Source: Eudromia elegans (taxonomy: Eukaryota; Chordata; Aves; Tinamiformes; Tinamidae). From it: DNA of 64,000 nt. The notes under the pieces were generated by a model. That model was not told the DNA's origin, ran no database searches, and worked only from the letters and a program-made list of their open reading frames with translations. Positions 24,001-39,829 of this stretch are shown in pieces (the first letter of the stretch is position 1; each line of letters begins with the position of its first letter). The stretch spans positions 699,465 through 763,464 of the forward strand of contig PTEX01000314.1 of NCBI GenBank assembly GCA_003342815.1, given 5' to 3'. Made by a program: the position numbers and the translations under genes.

Positions 24001-25560
24001 TGACAGCGACTTAGCCCTGGAGCCACACACTGAAGTGGTCCAGGCAAGGGCAATCGCACCGACACTCCCTGGTTGCCAGAGGGGACACGGTGCTGGCGCT
24101 ACAGGACTGACAGCCTGGCAGCCCACCTGCCCCCGCAGCTTGTCCACTCCCGCACCCACGGGCCTGAGGCAGAAAGCGCGCAGGACACACCGATGGATCA
24201 CGGCACACAGGCAGCAGCAGGCACCCTCCCGTGCCCGAGAGTGCTCCTCCTCGCAGCCCCACACGCAGCTACTCCTGCAGCCGAAGCGGGACCAGCAAGC
24301 TGCCCTCCTCCGCCACCAGGACGGCAATACCACCGGGTGACCGAACGCCGCCGCGAGCAGCTCGCGGGCACCCACAGCTACGTGCCCAACAGGCAGCGGC
24401 CAGGGCCCTTCTCCCCGCGCGAGGGGTTGTGGGCACACGGCATGGGGAGGAAGGACCTCCTTTGATGCGGAGGACTGGGCGTCCCCAGGACAATGATGGA
24501 AGGGCCGGGGCCAGGGTTTGAGCCCCATGGCGGTGGAAGAAGATGAACCACGAGGAGGGCGCTCCACGAGGAGCGGCGCGGTCACCCCCGCACGATGCTT
24601 ACCCGCCTCCGCGGCCAGCCTGGGCGAGCCCGTGCACATGCGCAGCACCGCGCCCGCCGCTGTCGGAGGTAAAGCCCGAGCTGGCGTGCCCTGCGCAGCA
24701 CCGGGACGCGGCGGGCGGGCGGGCGGGGGGACGGGGGGTGCGTGGGAGCGATCCCTCCTCCCGCGGCGGTGGCGCGCGCGGCTCCCGCATCTCCGCGTGG
24801 GGCTGCGGAGGGGAGCGAGGCGCCTCGCCCCGGCAGCACCTGCGCCAGGAGCTTTGCCCGCGCGCCAGGGTCAGGTGCACAGTGTCTTTTGCCCCTTTTG
24901 GGCCATGCTGGGGTTTTTACGCGTCTTTTTCTATGCACCATTCACCGTGTCTAAGTCCGCAGTGGGGGCAGGGAGGGGATCCGCCGCCCCACGTCCATCG
25001 CGGTACGAGTGCCCCGCAGCGCAGAGTGAGCGGCGGGCCGCGGGCTGGCCTCCTCCTTCTGCGGGGCCGGGGGAGGCTGGCACCGCCCCGCGCTCCCTCT
25101 GGGGAACCGCAATCCAGCTCAGGGTTTGGTGGGAGCTGGGGGCGAGCCGGCGACCTGCGGGCGGGGAGGCGGCGGCGGCCTTGGCGGCGGCGGCGGGGGG
25201 GGGGGGAGGGGCGCGAGCTGCGCACCTTGGCGCTTTGTTAGCGGCGGCAGCGCGGGGCTGCGCGCGGCCCCGGAGCGCGGTTACGCGCGCCCCAGCGCTG
25301 GGGCCGGGGAAGCGGCTCGGTTCGGCGCCGCTCGGTTCGGCGCAGCTCGGCTCGGTTCGGCGCGGCTCGGCTCGGTTCGGCGCGGCTCGGCAGGCCCCTC
25401 GCTCCGCCTGTCACCGTGGATGGTGCCGGGGTTGTGCATCAGCCGCGGCCTGCGCGTTTGCCTTGGGTGGTGCGTTCCTCTTTGTCAACCCAGGGCCTGT
25501 TCTTTCTCACTCAAGAAAAAGAAAAGCAAGCGAAGAAGTAAAGCGAGCTCAAGTTAATGG
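24000..25560. promoter_or_regulatory. CpG island, probable bidirectional promoter
   Basis: This 1.5 kb block is strongly GC- and CpG-rich against AT-rich flanks. It includes GCGCGC words, GC-box-like CCGCCC/GGGCGG motifs (for example around 24705-24730) and G-runs. Its position just upstream of MSANTD3, and upstream of the candidate minus-strand gene, suggests shared promoter activity. A possible non-coding first exon of MSANTD3 could end at the donor-like GGAG/GTAAAG at 24668/24669, but this is inference. Long ORFs here on both strands are open simply because GC-rich DNA has few stop codons. Confidence 0.75.
25185..25400 (+). repeat. GC-rich minisatellite and poly-G tract in the CpG island
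   Basis: A GGC trinucleotide run passes into an 11-G homopolymer at about 25195-25206. Further on, at about 25315-25392, an imperfect tandem repeat of a CTCGGTTCGGCGC-like unit occurs at least five times. The first could form G-quadruplexes and the second is a CpG-dense minisatellite. Both may be length-variable. Confidence 0.8.
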
Positions 25561-28500
25561 TTGAGAAATTTTGGCGCACGAAAGCCTGGTAGGATTTGTA
25601 TTGATGCCTGTGACAGTTTGTGTGAAATGTGAATTTTGTGACAGTCATTGGAAATAACAACCGTTACGGTTTGCTTTACATAAACTGCTGTGGATATCCT
25701 CCATAGCAATCGAGATGGCCTGATGTGTGTGTGTGTGTTACTATGTGTTAAAATGCATGTTTGTGTACAGCATTTGCTGGGAGAAGAGTAGGCAACGTAA
25801 CTTAATTAATACATTATTAATTTACTAGGCAATCCATAATAACAATTTATGTTAAAACAGTTAAATGATTAAGTGTAACACAATTTCCAAATTGTTCTTA
25901 TCTTCCTGCTTGCTTCTAATTATGTAATGGTTTCAAGTCTCAAGGTAGATGAGGTCAGGCCTGGTACACACTGAGGGATGATGTGCGAGGAATTCAAGGA
26001 AGGATAGTGTTTATTCTGCTCTTTAAACTAAGAGTGGATCTTGGGTGGGGGGGGTGTTTGTTTGTTTGTTTGATTTTGGTCATTGCTTTCCCATGCCTTT
26101 CCTTTCTCCCTTGGACATTGAATAAACAAAGGCATCAGGATGATTGGTTTCCAGTTGTACTTAAAGCTTCATCTGCAATTCAAGTCAGATAAATAATTAT
26201 TGTGTTTTTAACTATTTCTGATAGTGGATGTTCATTAATAAATTAATCCCATTTTCACAACATAAATTACAACACTTCACTAACAAATTGCCCTCTGTGT
26301 TTCTGGTTGATGCAAATGTTTGGGTTATGCTTTCCAGTATAACTTGCTGTTTGCATTTTCATTTGGCGGTATAACTTTCTCTGCATTTTCTCATGCCTAA
26401 AAAGGTATTTGGGGGCTGAAAATGTTCCCTCATGCCAACCTGAAGTTATAAGGAGTGAGTGAGGAGGGATGTGTTTGCAACTGGCTTGAGCTTGTGTGTA
26501 TATATAGGTGTGCAAGCAAAATACATATATATACACACACATATATGTGTATGTATGTATACATATATATGCACATATATGTACACATATATGTATATAT
26601 GTGTATATGTGTGTGTATATATATATTTTGCACATAAATAAACTTTACCTACTTTTTTGTCTTTTTTTTTTTTTCAAGGTTACAGCCCATCCCCTTATTG
26701 TCCACCAAAGAATGGTAAGGTACTTCAAAGTAAAAATCAGCAGTTAGAAGATAAAATTTATTATTTTTATTATTTTAAAATGATAAAAACTTGCTTAAGA
26801 AAAGTACTTAGGTCCCTGGAAGATATTTAGGGTAAGGTACCTACTATACATATATTTGTCTGGACATTTGGAAGATGTAAGAAGCCTTGCATTCTATGTG
26901 GTTTTTGTTTGTTTTTTAATTTTACTGTGCAACTACCTTCAGGTACCCATACATCCCCAAACTGATTATGTTTGCTCTCTGAGCCATACACAGTAAATTA
27001 CTTCCATTTCAACATGTATTAATGCATATTAAAATTTCCACATTTGTCCATGAAGATGTAGCTCCTTAGCCCTTAAATTATTTCGACTGGAGGATACAGG
27101 CTTACAGGAGTTCTTTCATATACTCTGTGAAGGAGACAGCAGACTTCCAGAAGGTCTGTTGGAGAAACTGAAATGAATATAAATACAAGGTGATGTTTTG
27201 CTGCAGCTTCTCAGTGTTCTCTGAGATCTAGGTGTGCTTTCTTTTTACCTAATTGAAAATGCACTTTAATGTGTGGAAGGAAGTAGGCTAAGTAGGTAAC
27301 ATCTTGAGAAGAATCTTAAATAAGTTTCAGCAGTTAGAGGTTTTATACATCCTAATTGTAATCCTGAATTCTTCATGGAATGGACAGAAGTACAGTGTTT
27401 ATACACAGAAAAAAATAATTAAGGATGTCTATAGGGAAAGGGAAATGACTAATTCTCAGAGTGGGACCTACATTTCTGCTCTTAAATGTAATATCTTATT
27501 AAATGTAAGAAGACATAACCCCTAGAGCTTATGACTGGGGAGCTCAGATGATACCACAGTAAAAATAATAATGATAGATGATAATGTAGTATAAAACCAA
27601 TACTTAGAGGTTTGCTATGGCTCCAACCATGATATATAAGCTTTCATCCTAATGTATAGGATATTAATACATGTGAAGTCCTGTTTGGCAATGCTTTAAA
27701 TTCATTGATTTATGTAGCTATCAGCTCTAGCTCTGCTAGTCAGTATAGCCAAATATTCACATACTTAGAATCCAGAAATTTAGATGTTACTGAGTTTAAC
27801 TTTTTTGAACCTAGAAAAGTCTACAGAGTTATTGAAAATCCTTTATTTTGCTAATTGAAGGGCTTTTTTTATACATGAATATGTTGTGATTTTAGTCTTT
27901 TTTTTTGTCTCGTTAGAATTAGACATTTTGAAACTAGAAACCACATTCATATATCCCAGTGGAAGGCAATGTTAACCCTTTCTGATCCTTTTTCCGAGGA
28001 TCATATGATATTGGACCGTAGGACTTCTGCTGGTGATGATGCTTTTCTTTCTTTGTCTCTGCAAAAGTGAGCTTAAGACAGGCTGAATAACCAATATTTG
28101 GTCCAAATATTTTAAGCAGCTATCTAAAGCTGCTAAAAGACTTGGAATGGTAATGTAAGTCCTAATTAAGAAAGGCAGATAGATTCCATTTAATTGCATG
28201 TCTTTCATACTTTTGGAAATTTCTTGGAATTTGGTTGTCTTTGTGAAAACTACTTTTCTTGCACCTAGCAAGTTCAAATTTGACAGCATTTATTGTGGAT
28301 GGGGAGACGCAAAGGGTGAGCCTTATTTGCTCAATAATCCCTTTCTTTTCTATTGTCGTAGTAAACAATTTTCCTTCCATTGCTCTTTTTCTGGCAAAGC
28401 TAAGCTCTTAACTGTATGCTATTTTCCTTTAAACTAAGACCATTATTAATTAATTTCCACTTTGTTTCAGTTTTGCTGTTGTAAGTTTTGTTTTACTGCC

Positions 28501-30005
28501 TTGTCTGTTCCTTGAATACACTTCCTAGGCTTTATGTTTCCTGTTTTTTTTTTTTTTCTTTTTAGGGATTATTTGGGACATTCCTGTTTTTACATGAAGG
28601 ATATTTTCTTATTTTGAATTTTTTTGTTATAGCCCATTCATTAGTTTTCTTTGTGATTGTAAGTAGTTGCCCTCACTGGAAGAGGCTAAGAATAACTCTA
28701 TCAAAGCATATGGAGCAGAGGAATTACAAAAGATAATACTAAGTGAACTAAGATTAGCACACTGAAGCTGAGAAAAAATTGTTTTGTCTGAAAAAGATGA
28801 CTCAGTAGCTTTCACCATCAGATTTATTTCTTCAAGTATTGCTATGAGGGAAGCAGTGGGCAAAATACTAGAAAATTCTTTTTATAAAGAAGTTCTAGAC
28901 TGTAAGGAAGATCAACTAACTATCTTAATATAAACATATAGATGTTCCATTTCTGACCCTTTTGTTAAAATGAGATGAAATACGAGCTAAGACACCTTTT
29001 TAATTCCCTAGTTTAATTCCCTAGTTTTTAATTCCCTAGTATCCAGGTGTTTCTGCACAACACTTAAAAGTAATTGTGGCCACTCAGCTGTAGTGGGAAT
29101 GAATAAGGTAAAAGAGAAAGACAAAAGCAAAAGGCTACTTTTTATTTTCTTTTTCAGCACAGTCGTATGCTATTTATTCAAGGAAACATTTTTTTGGGGG
29201 GAGGAGGGTTGTTGGTTATTGTGAGTGGTCAACAGTGAAGCACAAGGAAGAGTGGGAGAAGATGACGGATGTGCAGAGTGGGAACAGTAAAAAGATAGAA
29301 ACCTGTACCTGCACAAATAAGTTAGTTTCTGTAGTTAATTCACGTTTTCTGGTAAAACTTGCCTCTTCTGTGCATCATAATTCTGGTCAGGGTCTTGCTT
29401 GTTATTGGATTTCAGTCAGGGAGGGCTAAACACAGAGAAGAATCAAACCAACAGAAGTCTTTAAAAATAAGATTTTGTTGTCATTTATTTTATAACTTTC
29501 AAATATTACAGAAAAGAGAACAGATAGCTGCCCTCAGCAAGGCCAGAATGAAAGATACAGAAAAAGTCTGAAAGAGGGCTTTTTGTTGCAAAGAAAACAT
29601 ACCAGACTTCAGCCTGAAGCTGTTTGATCTGTAACTCATTGTTTTGAAAATTCGCATAGTATAATGAATAGGAAAAAAGGTCTTTTTTTTCTGTAAATTA
29701 AAGGCTAAGTAATTAGTGTCAAGGCATATAGCAGGACAATTGTAACACAGGCGGGAGGCTTATCTTCATCATATACTACTTATCTAACAACATAGCCAAT
29801 GGCAATATAAAACAGCATACAATTGTAATGCAGATAACCTGAATGCTGCTTTTTTTTTTTATTCTGAAACTACACACAGGCTATTCTAGAAATTGAATCA
29901 GAGGTTTAGATGTTATGTACTGAAGTGCCATGTTTAGCAACTGTTTGCTGAAACAAACTTTCTTGATATTGTATCTGCTTTTTGTTTTCAACTTTGTTTT
30001 CATAG
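25561..30005. other. Non-coding DNA between CpG island and first coding exon of MSANTD3
   Basis: This is probably the 5' intron of MSANTD3. Apart from the microsatellite at 26.5 kb, a short TG run near 25720, a TTTG run near 26055 and a triple 'ttaattccctag' near 28999-29040, I see no gene, RNA or recognisable transposon. Confidence 0.6.
26500..26632. repeat. TA/CA/TG-rich palindromic microsatellite
   Basis: This is alternating purine-pyrimidine sequence of TATATG, CACATA and TGTGTA words. Many segments are their own reverse complement, which is why ORFs rich in tyrosine, isoleucine and histidine appear on both strands. It lies in the presumed first intron of MSANTD3. Confidence 0.85.
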
Positions 30006-30034
30006 GAATTTTGACTTCTTGGAGACAGTAGAAA

Positions 30035-31977
30035 ATGCAAAACGAAATCATAAAGCCTGCTAAATACTTCTCAGAAGTGGAGAAGAGTGTGCTGCTTGCG
30101 TTAGTTGAAAAGTATAAATATGTACTTGAATGTAAAAAGAGTGATGCAAGAACTATTGCTCTCAAACAACGTACTTGGCAAGCTCTAGCTCATGAATATA
30201 ATTCGCAGCCCACTGTATCACTACGGGACTTCAAACAGCTAAAGAAATGTTGGGAAAACATCAAGGCACGGACAAAAAAGATAATGGCTCATGAAAGACA
30301 GGAGAAGGTAAAAAGAAGTATTAGTCCGCTTATAAATACTCACATCATAGGGAAAGAGAAGATTGCCAGCATAATGCCTGAGCAAATATACTTTTTGCAG
30401 AGCCCACCAGAAGATTCTGAGTATCAGCCTGATGCTTCTAGTCAAGGTATAAATGTTATTGTAATGATGCAAGTAGTATTGTTTTGTATGTGGTTTTAAT
30501 AGTGATTTTCTCAGCAGTATAAATCTTTCCACTTAGCTGTGACTGCTGGCTACAGACTAGTAGTCAATATTTTCAGACCTATGATATTACAAGACAATAT
30601 ATATTTCCCCAGCCCCTCCAGAAGTTAAACGGAGTCAACTTTCAACAACTGAGTCAACTGCCACCTTGTGACAAGTGTCACAATAGCCATAATGCTAGCT
30701 TTCCCATGAGTAGGAAATATCCAAGGATATGATCCTTTGCAAAGTATTGCTTTGTTGGGAAAAGGTCTGAATATTTAAAAATAAAAAAGGACAAACTTTT
30801 TGCTGAACCAGCAGCAAATTGTTACATGGTTGCCTGATGCAAGTGTTTCCTGCTGCAAGAGTTTCCTGCAAATTCTCCCTACCTTGTTTTCAGGAGGGAC
30901 TAAAATGATTGTGTGGAGTTATATTTTACATTTGAGTCCGTACTGCAGCAGTACGTTCCTTCTTTGGCAAGGACATGCAGACAGAATAGTCGAAGACTGT
31001 ATGGGATGGTGACTGGTTGCAAACTTTATGCCAGAACGTATTTATTGCTCAAAATAAGAATAAACTGGGTTTTTTTTTTCCTAAAGATGAACAACTTATA
31101 TTTATGACATGTACAGGATAGATAAGGAAGGAATAAAGAGTATTCATCTTAGTATTCTCTGTCGCTTTTGGTATTATGCAGACATAATTCTTTACCTGAG
31201 ATGTAGAGCTTTCATAAATTTTTTCCTGGTTACACATACCTTTGGCTTAAACAGCTTCATTGAAGTTCAGCTGTAGTCTCAGACCCCTAAATTTAGGTGC
31301 CCACCTATGCATATAAATGCCTATGCCCACTTGAAGATTCTGAGCTTCCATTCTATCAACAGAGCCTAATGTGGCTCAACTCACCCTGAACTAGGTCACT
31401 ATGCCTGTAAGATTCTGTAATATAATAGCATTATGTAGTGTCTCCTGTATTACAGTGCAAATGAACAAACTTTAGATGTATATACCAATGACTACATTTA
31501 TAATTACAAGTTTTTGTTACTTGAGAGGAAGAAGAAGGAATAATATTTTTCTTGTTGTGTTTTGCAGAGTCATTTGTTATCTCAAACAGAGAACTCTATG
31601 ATGAAGAGAAAGAGTTGGTACATTTCCCAGTATGTGAAGGTACCTCCCAACCTGAGCCATCATGTTCTGATGTCAGATTAACAGCAGATAAGAACTGTAG
31701 AAGTAAAGCATCTCAGGAAAGCGTTCTGAAAAAAATGCATGAGGAAGAGCATCATCAACAAATGTCAATTTTACAACTGCAGTTAATCCAAATGAATGAA
31801 GTTCACGTGGCAAAAATACAGCAGATAGAAAGAGAGTGTGAGATGGCTGAAGAGGAGCACAGGATAAAAATGGAAATGCTAAATAAAAAGAAAATGTACT
31901 GGGAGAGAAAACTGCAGACGATCACAAAAGAATGGCCCGTATCATCCTTTAATAGACCTTTTCCTAATTCACCGTAG
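30035..31977 (+). CDS. MSANTD3: Myb/SANT-like DNA-binding domain-containing protein 3 (two coding exons)
   Basis: Coding exons are 30035-30446 and 31568-31977. They join as phase 1 through consensus AG/GT and AG boundaries to give 273 residues, against about 275 in mammals. The coding exon begins at the acceptor before 30006, leaving 29 bases of 5' UTR before the ATG. Residues about 10-90 form the Myb/SANT-like helical domain, with a conserved basic stretch around [17 protein letters not shown]. After a variable linker, residues about 193-257 are a charged heptad-type coiled coil rich in glutamate, lysine and glutamine, followed by a conserved C-terminus ending RPFPNSP. The match to known vertebrate MSANTD3 is near-identical over the domain and coiled coil. 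The domain suggests nuclear DNA binding; no target is established from the sequence. It appears intact. Promoter activity probably comes from the CpG island at 24-25.6 kb. Confidence 0.96.
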
Positions 31978-32123
31978 AATATAATATGTTCAGACTTGCT
32001 CTCTGTCCCTTTATAAGTAATGTGTGTTGGAAAGAGTGTTTAAAGAGAATGTATAGTGACAATTAACATTTGGGAAAACAGTGATATAGTCTACCAAGGG
32101 GAAAACCATATTGTTCATTTTTA

Positions 32124-32129
32124 AATAAA
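32124..32129 (+). terminator. Polyadenylation signal AATAAA downstream of MSANTD3
   Basis: A canonical AATAAA lies 147 bases after the MSANTD3 stop codon, with T-rich and TG-containing sequence following it. It would define a short 3' UTR. A further AATAAA is at about 33234, so a longer 3' UTR is also possible. Confidence 0.5.
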
Positions 32130-32437
32130 TGCTGACTTGTTTGACTTTTAGGTATGCACAATATTCTAAAAGATGGATGCCTTTTTCCTCTTTACCCTTC
32201 ACTGTCTAGTATCTTCTAAAACAAAAATACTGTCTCAGAGTAGACTATAAATATGAATTTCTTAAAAACAAAACAAAAAATACAGTTCTAAACATCAGGC
32301 TAAAGAGTGTATTTTATTCCTATATCTTCTTCCTGACATTTCCTGAATGAAGGGAAAGGTTGGAGTTTCTCTTGCTGCTAACATAAAAGACACTTGACAG
32401 GAATTGACTGTATTATATTGGTGGGACATAGAAAAAA

Positions 32438-32530
32438 AGTCACAGAATGATTAAGATTGAAAGGGAACTTGGGAGATCTAGTCTAACCCACCTCCACAAG
32501 CAGGGCCAGATAGAACATGTGGCATAGAAT
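32438..32530 (-). mobile_element. Short CR1 3'-end fragment
   Basis: The plus strand shows the reverse complement of a CR1 terminus: 'tcacagaatgattaagattgaaagg', then 'gatctagtctaaccca' and a CR1-like 'caagcagggccag' segment. Only about 90 bases remain, with mismatches throughout. Confidence 0.75.
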
Positions 32531-37198
<4,668 letters not shown>

Positions 37199-37501
37199 CT
37201 GTGGGGGTCTGCAGAGCCCAGGCAAACTCGGGGTCATTGAGATGTAAAGCTCTGGGTCGTTAGGACCTTTTGGATTGATTGGATAAAGGTGTTTGGGGCT
37301 CTCAAGGATTGATTAGAAGTTGCTCGTGGAGCTCGTGGTTCCCATGTGCGCACCTCGTGGAGAGAGTGTGGGGGTGCTTTGTGAGCCCCTCATGGGAGGG
37401 GGCAGGGCTTGTTTTTACAAGGGTATATAAGCCGTGGCGTGGCTTCCAAAAAGGTCTTTGTTTCCCCATCTCAGAGACCCCTGCTCCTCAGTACACCCAC
37501 A
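37199..37501 (+). repeat. Candidate 5' LTR (unlike the 3' LTR)
   Basis: It starts with TG and ends with CA two bases before the primer-binding site. It carries a TATATAA box at 37424-37430, which is what an LTR should hold at this point. However, its sequence shows no clear similarity to the 265-base 3' LTR at 43548-43812 and no AATAAA was seen. The start at 37199 is a guess; 37141 is another TGT that could open the element. Confidence 0.4.
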
Positions 37502-37503
37502 AA

Positions 37504-37521
37504 TAGCACCCAAACAGAGAC
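37504..37521 (+). promoter_or_regulatory. Retroviral primer-binding site, lysine-tRNA type
   Basis: The 18 bases TAGCACCCAAACAGAGAC match the complement of the 3' end of lysine tRNA-3 except at four positions, and the match continues with TTGAA. All four differences are A where the canonical site has G. Position right after the LTR-like end supports the call. Lysine primers are typical of betaretroviruses and their endogenous relatives. Confidence 0.75.
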
Positions 37522-37668
37522 TTGAATAGGTGATCGGGAAAGTTCGTATAGTGGGGTAAGCCCAACAGGACAGACCGGTGAGAACGTCTTGCACGCAAAA
37601 CTCATTTTACTGAAGTTCTAGCCTCGGAAAAAGAGGGAACCAGGCTGTCGAGGACCAGGGGAGGACCC

Positions 37669-39144
37669 ATGACTAAGGAACAGGAAATGACTTCACAAGT
37701 CCTAAGGCACATGATAGAGAATGCAGGAAAGGGGAAGGATGTGCACGCGGACAATCAAACTCGGCTATTGAAATGGGGACTGGAAAATTGTGATGCGTTT
37801 TCAGAAACTATGGTGTACTAATTGGACACATGGGATGGACTTGGGATAGTACGTTGGGGATTGGTCAACTAGGGGAGACATGGGATCCGCAATATTGCTA
37901 AAACCCTGGCGTGTAATGTATGAGAGCTTAAAAGGACATGTGGGAATCACGACTAGGGGGTGCAAAGTGACTGCACCACCAACCCTCCGGGGGAGGTGGA
38001 ACCGGCACCCTCACGACCCGGGGGCTGTTCTGCACGGTCGACCCCAACAGAGGGGGCACATGGCCCTTATCGGGCAGGGCAGAGACACGGCATGTCCCGT
38101 TCCCCTGAGCCTCCTGCCCCAGAGCAAGGGGAACTGCAGGAGGTTGTGGTGCTGGAACCAGAGCACAAACAGGTATCGGGGGAGAAGGAGAGACCCCCTG
38201 CTTCTCAAGACAACCACAAGTTTGTTTGTTTTTTTTGTTTTGTTTTTTGTTTTTTTTTTTTTAACTAGCCACATCTGTGGAATATTTATATGTAGGCTCG
38301 ATTATTGCTGACACCAGCACAATTCCTGCTATGGGAGTGAGAATGGGAGCGCCAAGCACAGCGTGTCTGTGAAAGGCCGCGGGTGCCAGGAGATCCGCTA
38401 GAACTCAAGCGAATAGAAATGATCTGTGGCAAAGGCATTTATGCACGTCAAGAGGTACAGTTAACCTATTGTGGGCCATTGCTGACAGTCGTGTCAGAGA
38501 CGACTCTTGCTGCCTTGTTACAAATTCCTCAAGAGCGAAAGGCCCCATCATATACTGCCATCAAGCAGGGGGTCTCAGAGCCTTTTTCCGACTTTGTAGA
38601 TCGACTCCTAAAGGCTATAGAACAAGCTCCAGAGTTAGATGAGGCGTTAAGGCGCCATCTGTTAACCTCCTTGGCCTTTGAGAATGCCAATACTCGTTGC
38701 AAAGGGATCTTGCTGTCTATGCTTCGGGATGCCCCGATTGAGCAAATGCTGCAAGAGGTGGTTAAGAGCAATCAGATAGGGCAAATGGCTTGCATGGCAG
38801 ATGCGGTACGAGGCGCTGCTGCCATGCAGGAACATGGCCTCTCAGCCTTAGCAGCAGCTCTTCAACCGCTAATGAAAGTTAGTCGTGCCTCCAAAAAATT
38901 AAATTCCAGATGTTTTTGATGCAGAGAATTAGGACATTGCCACCGCCAATGCAAACAAGATAAGGTATGGTGCTCAGGTTGTCAGACAAGCTCACACTTG
39001 GAAGAGGCCTGCAACATGCAGGGAAACGGCCAGTGCAATGCGCTGTCTCGTCACGCAAAGACAACAGTTGCGAGAGCTCAAGGAAATTCGATGGAAGGCT
39101 TGCCACCCGTGGCAGCCTTGGGTTTGACCTGGCAGTCGCTGTAA
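37669..39144 (+). pseudogene. gag: Endogenous retrovirus gag remnant
   Basis: The ATG at 37669 opens a 50-codon matrix-like segment closed by a stop at 37819-37821. A proline-rich stretch follows (about 37960-38220), in the same frame but after further stops. A T-rich run at 38222-38262 interrupts the region where the capsid N-terminus should be, and most of that half is missing. The open segment 38383-38919 holds the capsid C-terminal half, including a major homology region with the QGxxE pattern near 38565-38600. A stop at 38917-38919 falls inside the first CCHC zinc knuckle. The second knuckle follows in the same frame, and the frame ends at 39142-39144, overlapping the dUTPase frame at a -1 offset. 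Confidence 0.85.
38222..38262 (+). repeat. T-rich run (GTTTT words) inside gag
   Basis: About 40 bases of TTTG/TTTTT sequence stand between the proline-rich segment and the capsid remnant. It looks foreign to gag. It could be the reverse-strand tail of a retroposed RNA that has lost its body, or local slippage. Confidence 0.6.
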
Positions 39145-39812
39145 CGACCACCTTGCTAGATCAGCAGCCCATGTGGGTGCCAAACACCTCTAAGGAGCCG
39201 TTGTGGGGTTCAAGACAAAATATGGGTGCCTTCTTGGTGGGGAGATCGTCTATGGGCTTGAAGGGATTGATAGTCATTCCGGGGGTAATCGACGCAGATT
39301 TTTCCAGTACTGCAGAAGCAATTGTGTATACATTGTATCCACCAATGCAAGTGCCAAAGGGAAGCAGGATAGCTCAGTTGATACCCTTGGAAAACTTGGC
39401 TGCAAGAATGGTTCCAGAGATTAACAAATTGCCAATTTGAGCAGACCGAAGATTCAGGTCCAGTGGCGAACTGGTCTGCTTCTTGTATAATATGGCGAAA
39501 CGCCCAGTGATCAAGGCTAAGATGCAATATCGGGGGCAAGAAGTCATGTTTCAAGCTCTCCTAGACACCGGAGCCGACATCACCATCATCGGGCTACAAA
39601 TATGGCCACCAAATTGGCCAAAGTACAGTGCAACCTCGAAGGCAGGCGGTATCAGAGGTCCCCCTGAGACCTACGAGAGCGTCAAGCCAGTCACGTAATG
39701 TTTGGATGGGAAGATGGTGAATACCAAGGTCTCCATCCTGAACTTGCCGACCGATGTTGAGGCCCTTATTGGCTGGGAATGTATGACACAACTGGGGGTA
39801 ATCCTCACGACT
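38967..39812 (+). pseudogene. pro: Endogenous retrovirus dUTPase-protease remnant
   Basis: The segment 38967-39440 carries a trimeric-dUTPase fold signature: an RGSLGFDL motif near 39105, a GVIDADF motif near 39285 and a GSRIAQL motif near 39360. dUTPases hydrolyse dUTP to limit uracil incorporation. One stop (39438-39440) separates it from the aspartic protease in the same frame, with the catalytic DTGAD at about 39564-39578. A stop at 39696-39698 interrupts the protease before its C-terminal LIGWE segment near 39770. dUTPase, protease and the start of RT all share one frame, which is unusual for a betaretrovirus, where pol is normally offset. Confidence 0.85.
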
Positions 39813-39829
39813 CTGGATCCTTTTTTTTT

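Noticed and set aside
23824-24648. 274-codon minus-strand ORF at the CpG island
   Set aside because: It is open because of GC-rich sequence, has no recognisable domain and overlaps equally long frames on the other strand.
24518-25564. 348-codon plus-strand ORF in the CpG island
   Set aside because: Alanine, arginine and glycine-rich with a minisatellite inside; it is a typical CpG-island artefact. It may overlap a 5' UTR exon but is not a supported protein.
26267-26747. Tyrosine/isoleucine/histidine-rich ORFs on both strands
   Set aside because: They are translations of the TA/CA/TG microsatellite.
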